NCBI RefSeq assembly: GCF_000698145.1
Contig: NZ_BAXB01000014.1
Location: 46,621-110,620, forward strand
Reading direction: 5' to 3'
DNA: 64,000 nt
Source of the DNA: Geomicrobium sp. JCM 19039
GTDB lineage: Bacteria > Bacillota > Bacilli > Bacillales > Marinococcaceae
The notes beneath the pieces are model-generated. The model had not been told where the DNA came from, did not search any database, and worked only from the letters and a program-made list of their open reading frames with translations. How positions within the stretch are numbered: position 1 is the first letter of the stretch; each line of letters opens with the position of its first letter. The translations under genes and the position numbers were made by a program. Shown here in pieces: positions 57,513 through 64,000 of this stretch.

Positions 57513-58400
57513 ATGCAGGTTAATCAACTTGAAGTGAATACACCACAGCTGAATAAACAAGCACTGAAGCGAAAACAAAGAAAGCTATTCATTCGCCGTT
57601 TTCTAACCAACCCTTCAGTAACCTTTGGTTCCATTATTCTGATTGTTATTGTTGTTGTCGGTTTGTTTGCACCGATTATTGCAACCCATGACCCGTATGA
57701 TATTCACCCAACAGAACGTCTGAGCGCGCCGAGTTCAGAGTTTTTCATGGGTACAGATAATCTAGGAAGAGATTTGTTTAGCCGCGTCGTTTACGGTACA
57801 CAAGTTTCGATGTATGTAGGCCTGTCGGTAGCAGCCATTTCTGCATTCTTTGGTTTACTTATCGGGTTGTATTCCGCGTATTATCGACCACTTGACCACG
57901 TGTTAATGAGGTTTGCTGATGGGTTAATGGCGTTCCCACCAATACTTCTAGCGATTGCCATTATGGCTGCGATGGTCCGAACCCAACAAATGTTATTTTA
58001 GCGCTTAGTGTTGTCATGATCCCTACTGTTGCTCGTGTCATTCGTTCCGCCGCGCTCGTTATAAAGGAACAAACGTATATTGAAGTATTAAAAGCCCAAG
58101 GAGCAAAATCATTTCGAGTCATCTGGCGACATATTGCTCCAAACACGCTCTCTCATTTAATTGTCCAGTTAACTTATGTATTTGCGATATCCATTATTAT
58201 TGAGGCAAGTCTAAGTTTTTAGGCGCAGGGATCCCTGCGCCAACACCAAGCTGGGGAAACATTATCTATGAAGGAAAAAGCGTGTTGCATTCCGCATGGT
58301 GGATGACCATATTCCCTGGTGCATTTATCGTTATGGCGGTGTTGGCCTTAATTTATTTGGAGATGGGTTACGAGATTTATTAGATCCACATAGAAAATAG
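57513..58400 (+). CDS. Peptide ABC transporter permease (DppC type), frame broken three times
   Basis: Partner of DppB. The N-terminus (RRFLTNPSVTFGSIILIVIVVVGLFAPIIA), FFMGTDNLGRDLFSRVVYGTQ, the EAA loop TYIEVLKAQGAKSFRVIWRHIAPNT and the C-terminal LGAGIPAPTPSWGNII and LFGDGLRDLLDPH are all present but spread over frames. Single-base deletions near 57985, 58219 and 58350 account for this; the last two are at T and A runs. Corrected length is about 297 residues, normal for DppC. Confidence 0.88.
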
Positions 58401-58408
58401 GTGATCAA

Positions 58409-59416
58409 ATGGGAGTATTATTAGAAGTCCACCAGCTTAAAACAACGTTTACGACGGAAAATGGAAAAATGACAGCAGTTGATGATGTTTCATTTCATGT
58501 AGAAAAAGGTGAAATGATCGGAATTGTAGGGGAATCAGGTTGTGGGAAAAGTGTTACATCAGAATCGATTATGCAGTTGTTAAACCGGAGAACGACGGAC
58601 TACTCTGGGGAAATTCTTTTTAAGGGCAGAAACTTGCTTCATCTAAAGGAAAAACAGCTCAGAAAAGTAAGAGGGAATGAAATCTCTATGATCTTTCAAG
58701 ATCCGATGAGTTCTCTAAATCCTGTGTATACGATAGGAAATCAAATTGCTGAGGCAATCATGATTCACCAGAATAAGAGTAAGAAAGACGCTTATACTCA
58801 GGCCGTTGAATTACTTCGACTTACTGAGATTCCTTCTCCTGAAAAGCGCGTCCATGAATTTCCTCATGAACTATCAGGGGGAATGAGGCAAAGAGCAATG
58901 ATTGCGCTCGCTTTAGCTTGTGAACCAGAATTATTGATTGCTGATGAACCTACGACTGCGCTTGATGTAACCATTCAAGCTCAGATTCTTGATCTTATCA
59001 AAGATTTAAAAGAGAAGCAGGGCATGGGTGTTGTTCTCATTACACATGACCTTGGCGTTGTTGCAGAAACATGTTCAAGAGTGGTCGTCATGTATCTCGG
59101 ACAAGTGATTGAAGAGGCAAATGTTCATGATCTATTTGAGTCACCATTGCATCCATATACGGGGCTATTGCAGTCTGTGCCAAAAATTGATGGTGATCGC
59201 TCCAAACGATTGAACGTTATTCAAGGAACCGTTCCTTCATTAAATAACATACCTCCTGGCTGCCGGTTTTATGAACGTTGCAGCTTCCGGACAGAGAAAT
59301 GCAAATCAGAGGCGCCATCTCTTGATTCTGCCAGCGGGACCCAAAAGGTGCGGTGCTGGAATTATAAAGAAATCAAAAGTAGAGAGGAGGTAGGAATGAA
59401 TGTCGGCTCCACATGA
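58409..59416 (+). CDS. Peptide ABC transporter ATPase (DppD type)
   Basis: Intact 335-residue ATPase. Walker A GESGCGKS, Q-loop IFQDPMSSLNP, signature LSGGMRQRAMIALAL, Walker B LLIADEPTTALD, and the C-terminal oligopeptide-transporter domain with CRFYERCSFRTEKC, which in DppD/OppD binds an iron-sulfur cluster. Its last 17 bp overlap dppF. Confidence 0.94.
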   Translation: MGVLLEVHQLKTTFTTENGKMTAVDDVSFHVEKGEMIGIVGESGCGKSVTSESIMQLLNRRTTDYSGEILFKGRNLLHLKEKQLRKVRGNEISMIFQDPMSSLNPVYTIGNQIAEAIMIHQNKSKKDAYTQAVELLRLTEIPSPEKRVHEFPHELSGGMRQRAMIALALACEPELLIADEPTTALDVTIQAQILDLIKDLKEKQGMGVVLITHDLGVVAETCSRVVVMYLGQVIEEANVHDLFESPLHPYTGLLQSVPKIDGDRSKRLNVIQGTVPSLNNIPPGCRFYERCSFRTEKCKSEAPSLDSASGTQKVRCWNYKEIKSREEVGMNVGST

Positions 59417-60386
59417 AGAACAAGTGCAAGATGAACTTTTGGTCGTTGATCAATTACAAAAACACTTTCCCATAACAAATGCGCTAGGGAAAACGATTAA
59501 TAACGTACGTGCAGTTGATTCTGTGAGCTTCACATTAAAGAGGAAGCAAACACTAGGTATTGTTGGTGAATCTGGTTGTGGGAAGAGCACGACAGGTCGG
59601 ACGCTTCTCAGGCTCATTGAGCCGACAGGAGGGAAGGCAGTATATAAAGGGCAAGACCTCTTTTCTCTAGAAGGAAAAGAGCTCATGAAGATGAGAAGAG
59701 AAATGCAAATGATCTTTCAAGATCCCCATAGTTCAATCAATCCAAAGCAGCGTGTCGGAAATGCGGTAGAGGAGCCGATGGTAATCCACCGACTGTATAG
59801 TGGAAAGGATCGAATGACGAGAGCGATGGATCTACTCGCCAAAGTTGGCCTTAGAGAAGACCAATACTTTCGGTTCCCGCATGAATTCTCTGGAGGTCAG
59901 AGGCAACGAATAGGCATCGCTCGAGCGTTAGCAGTTAATCCAGAAATTATTGTATGTGATGAACCTGTGTCTGCACTCGATGTGTCCATTCAATCGCAAG
60001 TCATTAATCTTATGCAAGACATTCAAGATGAATTTGACTTGGCGTATATTTTTATCGCGCATGACCTAAGTGTCGTTCGCCATATTGCTGATGAAGTGGG
60101 AGTAATGTACCTAGGCAACCTCGTAGAAAAGGCAGAAACAGATGAACTATATAAACACCCGCTACATCCGTATACACAGGCGCTGCTATCATCAATTCCA
60201 AGTTCAAGTCCAAGTATCAAAAAAGAACGAATTACGTTAAAAGGAGATTTACCTTCTCCTATCGATCCTCCGAATGGCTGTAAGTTTCACACGAGATGCC
60301 CCCACGTGATGAATGTATGTAAGGAGATAGCTCCAGAATTTAAACATGTTAGCAGTGAGCATGGGGTTGCTTGTCATTTATATTAG
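59400..60386 (+). CDS. Peptide ABC transporter ATPase (DppF type)
   Basis: Intact 328-residue ATPase. Walker A GESGCGKST, Q-loop IFQDPHSSINP, signature FSGGQRQRIGIARAL, Walker B IIVCDEPVSALD, C-terminal CKFHTRCPHVMNVC. GGAGG lies before overlapping ATGs; the ATG at 59400 gives the DppF frame. Confidence 0.94.
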   Translation: MSAPHEEQVQDELLVVDQLQKHFPITNALGKTINNVRAVDSVSFTLKRKQTLGIVGESGCGKSTTGRTLLRLIEPTGGKAVYKGQDLFSLEGKELMKMRREMQMIFQDPHSSINPKQRVGNAVEEPMVIHRLYSGKDRMTRAMDLLAKVGLREDQYFRFPHEFSGGQRQRIGIARALAVNPEIIVCDEPVSALDVSIQSQVINLMQDIQDEFDLAYIFIAHDLSVVRHIADEVGVMYLGNLVEKAETDELYKHPLHPYTQALLSSIPSSSPSIKKERITLKGDLPSPIDPPNGCKFHTRCPHVMNVCKEIAPEFKHVSSEHGVACHLY

Positions 60387-60401
60387 AAAGGGTGAGCGGT
60401 C

Positions 60402-61591
60402 ATGACCGAAAAATTATTTGAAGATTTGCAAGCGATATATCCCGAGATGGTCGAATTTCGACGTGAGATGCACATGAATCCGGAATTATCATTTCAAGAA
60501 GTGCACACCCCCAAAAAATAGCAAACTATTTACGTGATTTAGGCTTAGAAGTGAGAACGGAAGTTGGAGGCAGAGGTGTTGTAGGGAAGCTTCAAGGAGA
60601 AAAACCGGGAAAAACGATTGCATTTCGAGCAGATTTTGATGCTTTGCCGATTCAAGATCAGAAGAACGTGGATTATAAATCAACTGTGGACGGTGCGATG
60701 CATGCGTGTGGGCACGATATCCATACAGCGAGCTTGCTAGGTGCGGCGAAAGTGCTTAGTCAACATAAAGATAAAATTAGCGGGTCCATTATATTCATTC
60801 ATCAATTTGCTGAGGAACAAATTCCAGGTGGTGCCATCTCAATGATTGAGGATGGTTGTCTTGATGGGGTCGATGAGATCTACGGAGCACATGTGTGGAC
60901 GTCCATCCCTTTAGGAACGATTGGTATTATTGGTGATTATGCGATGGCTGCTGGTGATCAGTTTGATATAGAAATCATTGGAAAAGGGGGACACGGGGCA
61001 AAACCACATGTCACCGTAGATTCAATCTATATTGCGTCTCAAGTATTAAACCAATTGCATCAAATCGTCGGCAGACAAGTTGACCCTTTAAAGACAGGTG
61101 TAATTACAGTCGGTAAGATAAATGGAGGACAAGCCTTTAATATTATTGCGGAAAACACGAAAATGTCGGGTACGGTTCGAACGTTTGATGCTGAAGTTCG
61201 AGATACCATTGAAGAGAAAATAAAACAAGTAACAACAGCTGTCTGTGAAGGGTTAGGAGGGACAGCAAACATCTCCTATACGCGTGGCTATCCCGCACTA
61301 TACAATCACCCTGAACCTTTAGAGAAAGTTGATGATCTTGCGCAAAACGTTGTAGGAAAACCTCATGTAAAATATTTATTACCATCTCCAGGAATGGAGG
61401 ATTTCGCCTATTATGTAAAAGAAGTGCCCGGTGCTTTTTTCTTTATCGGTGGTGCAAATGAAGAGATTAATGCTGTATATCCGAACCACCATCCAAAATT
61501 TGATGTGGATGAACGTTGTATGCTAAATGCGGCTAAGATGTTTATTTCACTTGCGCTGCAAGAGAAACAAGGTGCAGATGATGAAAGGTAA
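60402..61591 (+). CDS. M20 family amidohydrolase (N-acyl-amino-acid type), frame broken
   Basis: Metal-dependent amidohydrolase of the M20D group, cleaving N-acyl groups from amino acids. Metal ligands are in GAMHACGHDIHTASLLGAA, QFAEEQIPGGA and the C-terminal PSPGMEDFAYY; the dimerisation domain begins GKGGHGAKPH. The first 40 residues (FRREMHMNPELSFQEVHTP) end at a false stop in a C-run/A-run near 60510, where one base is missing. Corrected length is about 396 residues. Its place after a peptide-type importer suggests that it deacylates or hydrolyses the imported compound. Confidence 0.9.
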
Positions 61592-62339
61592 AACGATTGT
61601 TGTTACAGGTGGTGGCAATGGGATTGGGAAAGCAGTAGCTAGGATGCTACTCTTTGAATCAGCAAATGTCATTATTACTGATAAGAATGAAGATGCTGGT
61701 CATCGTACATTTGCAGAATTGCATGAAGAGTATCCGGGTAAAGTTGACTTTCTCCCCCATGATATATCTTCTCAGGAAAGCTGGGAACAAGTGAAAAGCG
61801 AAGTACTAAACAGATACGAGCGAGTGAACGGTCTGTTTAATAATGCAGGTGTATTCCTAATTAAGCCATTAGTCGATACTTCGGTAGACGATTTTCATAA
61901 GATTATGAATGTAAATGTGCTAGGAACATTTCTAGGAATGAAGACGTTCATCCCTCATTTGGTTGAAAACGGCGGGGGATCAATTGTGAATAACAGTTCA
62001 ACAGCAGGGCTAGTTGGAGCTAAAAATGTGTCATTATATGGAATGAGTAAAGGGGCAATTCGGACACTTACCAAACATGGAGCACTAGAGTATGCAGACA
62101 AGCAAGTGCGCATAAACGCAGTGTTCCCAGGATTTGTGGATACAGAAATGATGAGGCATCGTGAAGATAGAGAAAAGAATGAAAAGGTTGATTATCAGAA
62201 AGGTGTTCCGCTTGGTCGTATTGGCAACAGCGAAGAGATCGCTCGCACTGTGCTGTTTTTATTGTCAGACCAGTCTTTATATACAACCGGTGCGGAATTT
62301 ATTATTGACGGAGGCAGAACAATTAGTGCTTCTTATTAA
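61578..62339 (+). CDS. Short-chain dehydrogenase/reductase
   Basis: Intact 253-residue classical SDR. The cofactor motif is TGGGNGIGKA (residues about 9-18), DKNEDAG suggests NAD preference, the catalytic set is Ser in NNSSTAG and YGMSK, and the ending FLLSDQSLYTTGAEFIIDGG is typical. Starts inside the 3' end of the M20 gene (14-bp overlap). The substrate is presumably an alcohol or keto group of the operon's target molecule. Confidence 0.88.
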   Translation: MMKGKTIVVTGGGNGIGKAVARMLLFESANVIITDKNEDAGHRTFAELHEEYPGKVDFLPHDISSQESWEQVKSEVLNRYERVNGLFNNAGVFLIKPLVDTSVDDFHKIMNVNVLGTFLGMKTFIPHLVENGGGSIVNNSSTAGLVGAKNVSLYGMSKGAIRTLTKHGALEYADKQVRINAVFPGFVDTEMMRHREDREKNEKVDYQKGVPLGRIGNSEEIARTVLFLLSDQSLYTTGAEFIIDGGRTISASY

Positions 62340-62354
62340 AATGGAGTGTGATCG

Positions 62355-63202
62355 ATGAGCGGGAATATATGTCTTACATTTGATTTTGATGCGATATCGT
62401 TATGGTTGCAAAAAGATATGACGTCAATGAGTTCAATCTCAAGAGGTGAATTTGGTGCAGAAGCAGTCCCACGCTTCCTTCATACACTTAAAAAGAGAAA
62501 TCTAAAGTCAACGTGGTTTATACCAGGACATACGATGGAAACCTACCCAAAAATATGTCTAGATATTCATGACGACGGTCATGAAATTGGATACATGGTT
62601 ATGATCATGAGAATTTTAATCTGCTTGACGAGCAGGAAGAACTTGATATCTTGAATAGGTCTTTTCATGTGGCGTCTGATTTAATGGGTAAGTCACCGAA
62701 AGGATTTCGTTCTCCCTCTTGGGATGTCTCATCAAGAACAATCAAAAACATCGAGGCGTTAGGACTGATCTATGATAGTAGTCAGATGGGCAAAGACTAC
62801 TCACCCTATTATTCAAGAAGTCAGGATCAATTTCCAAAACAGAAGCCACCTATTTTCGGGGATCAAACGACAATTATTGAAATTCCTGTTTCCTGGTCTT
62901 TAGATGATTATCCGTATCTTGAGTTTTCAAAGGGGACATCAGGCTTTATACCAGGTTTAAAAAAGCCAGAGTACATGTATGATAATTGGCTTGACGATGC
63001 GTCGTACATGTCAAGAGATTTCAAAAACGGCAATCTGGTCGTCACCCTTCATCCGCAAGTATCTGGTCGAGGTCATCGATTATTAGCATTTGAGCGATGG
63101 TTAGACACCCTCATCGAGCGAGGGTTTACGTTTACAACGATGGAAGAAATTGCGCTTCGATTTAGCCAAGGTGAAAAATTTGGAAGGTATGAACCAGCAT
63201 AA
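62355..63202 (+). CDS. NodB-type polysaccharide deacetylase / PuuE-like hydrolase, frame broken
   Basis: Carbohydrate-esterase-4 fold hydrolase. The metal Asp pair is in LTFDFDAISLWL, followed by STWFIPGHTMETYP, HEIGYHGYDHENF (after repair), and GFRSPSWDVSS. One missing base near 62600 makes TACATG from a TACCATG-like sequence and removes the conserved His of the HxxxH motif until corrected; length is then about 282 residues. No signal peptide, so it acts in the cytoplasm and is more like PuuE/allantoinase-type deacetylases than cell-wall enzymes. Confidence 0.85.
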
Positions 63203-63290
63203 ACAATCAATAAAGCCTATTGTTCATGAAGAGAATTTAGTAGAACAAAGTTTAAACTTCAGTGTGGTTAATTGTGGACAACTGTAATTT

Positions 63291-63333
63291 AGATCGCTCC
63301 AAACACCAGTTTCTTCCAGTGTCTGGGCGATCT
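63291..63333. terminator. Hairpin downstream of the deacetylase gene
   Basis: AGATCGC and GCGATCT flank an inner ACAC/GTGT pairing. It could end the dauR-dpp operon, though only a TATATATA tract follows. The sequence belongs to the same GATC-palindrome group as 32835. Confidence 0.45.
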
Positions 63334-63552
63334 ATATATATATATTGAACGTTATGTTTTCAAGTAATAATACACAGCCCGTCATGTTCGCATCCCCATT
63401 GAGCTAGGGGAGCAATGCTGGCGGGAACTCCCAACATTCATGTATAGGAAGAAGTTTGGTCTGAAGTTTGTACCTACGCTCTATCGATGTTGAGGTAGTG
63501 TGTGCTTATAAACATCTCTAGCTGGATAACATTTAGGTATAATTAGGAAATT

Positions 63553-63590
63553 GACGATCTAGATCACCCCGAAACGATCTAGATTGCTTT
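63553..63590. repeat. GATC-type palindromic pair
   Basis: GACGATCTAGATCACC and AACGATCTAGATTGC lie 19 bp apart; both contain the palindrome GATCTAGATC or a one-base variant, as at 32835. Confidence 0.5.
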
Positions 63591-63674
63591 TATCATGATC
63601 TATATGGAATGAACTAAACCTTTTCCTGATTAGCACAGTTAGTTGGTACTTTTTACTGCTGGCGGATGGTTGTA

Positions 63675-63845
63675 CTCCAGAGCACAAGGACAGCATCGGT
63701 GACCAAAAAACAGCCACCGTGTTTTCTAAGCAGTCCAGACTACAAGTGCAACAGCGGTGGTCAAAGTACGCCCCCCGTGTTTTCTATGCACTCCAGAGCA
63801 CAAGGACAACATCGGTGGCCAAAAAACAGCCACCGTGTTTACAAG
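63675..63845. repeat. Tandem repeat, three units of 58 bp
   Basis: The block TCCAGAGCACAAGGACA(G/A)CATCGGTG begins at 63676 and 63792 with a more diverged unit at 63734, so the period is 58 bp. Units end in CACCGTGTTT. Within a unit CGGTGGCC and GCCACCG can pair, making a small hairpin. Confidence 0.75.
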
Positions 63846-64000
63846 GGCGACACGGTTCACGTTTCTGCCTACTGGCTACGGTGTGGAAAGATGTCCAAAT
63901 GCCCCATATATTCATTTAAGTGACACTTGGGAAAGAAAAATCATCATTTTTAATGTGGATGTGCACATAAACGGAGTCAACGGTCACAAATTGCGATCTA

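Larger units (their letters stand above)
63203..64000. other. Non-coding right edge, repeat-rich
   Basis: No gene is supported. It contains the hairpin at 63291-63333, GATC-type palindromes near 63553-63590, and a three-copy 58-bp tandem repeat (63675-63845). Open frames over the tandem repeat have no start site. Confidence 0.6.

Noticed and set aside
1..64000. Programmed ribosomal frameshifting as an explanation for the split genes
   Set aside because: There are too many unrelated genes, no shared slippery sequence, and nearly all need exactly one restored base; consensus error is simpler.

Overview
The window looks like the chromosome of a low-to-mid GC Bacillaceae species. Ribosome-binding sites are strong (AGGAGG type), promoters are sigma-A with 17-nt spacers, and cre (CcpA) and Fur boxes, a SigO/RsoA/YvrJ-type module, PRD-containing PTS regulators and type I-C CRISPR repeats are present. 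An alkaliphilic or soil relative (Shouchella/Alkalihalobacillus-like) is possible, but I cannot name the species. The content is mostly catabolic: transporters, their regulators and degradative enzymes. I saw no rRNA, tRNA, intact insertion sequence or phage genes.

A quality point governs the whole annotation. About thirty reading-frame breaks fall in about twenty-five genes. In nearly every case I could align by eye, restoring one missing base rejoins two halves of a normal full-length family member. Such a strong bias to single-base deletions suggests residual consensus errors from an unpolished long-read assembly rather than mass gene decay. I therefore report these genes over their full span as CDS and give the approximate break. 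Only two genes look truly degraded: an FGGY kinase with a large internal deletion (33579-33988) and a truncated Xaa-Pro peptidase (43515-44162).

Layout. 1-7.8 kb: esterase, pantothenate kinase, GNAT, L-2-hydroxyglutarate oxidase and AlkC; then a probable Fur-controlled small RNA (about 5489-5628), a repeat-rich intergenic stretch and a thioredoxin-reductase-like flavoprotein. 7.8-11.1 kb: sigO-yvrJ-rsoA module, small membrane protein, GNAT, OFA-family MFS transporter. 11.1-18.5 kb: dispersed repeats and two cas-less CRISPR arrays with near-identical leaders, flanking an Ula-type PTS operon (PRD regulator, EIIA, EIIB, EIIC, SIS isomerase). 18.6-25 kb: SWIM-zinc protein; then a sigma-54-controlled operon with a class II HMG-CoA reductase, a TctA permease and a small membrane partner, read here as mevalonate uptake and catabolism. 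25.2-32.5 kb: a complete yhf operon (Z-Y-U-T-php-S-X-W), an uncharacterised PLP/amidohydrolase/phosphomutase pathway. 33.5-35.4 kb: FGGY kinase remnant and GntP permease. 35.5-43 kb: GH38 alpha-mannosidase with a sugar ABC importer and a ROK repressor, with a readable promoter/cre/operator. 43.5-53.4 kb: peptidase remnant; malate synthase G, lactate/glycolate permease and GlcE-GlcF-GlcD with a FadR-type regulator, together a glycolate-to-malate route. 53.6-63.2 kb: DauR-like regulator, RidA, oligopeptide-type ABC importer, M20 amidohydrolase, SDR and NodB-type deacetylase, apparently one operon for an N-acylated or D-amino-acid-type substrate. The right edge is repeat-rich non-coding DNA.

Most novel items: the sigma-54/HMG-CoA reductase operon with its paired enhancer sites, the candidate Fur sRNA, the Gram-positive yhf operon with shared operator-like sites, and a composite dispersed repeat of about 170 bp.
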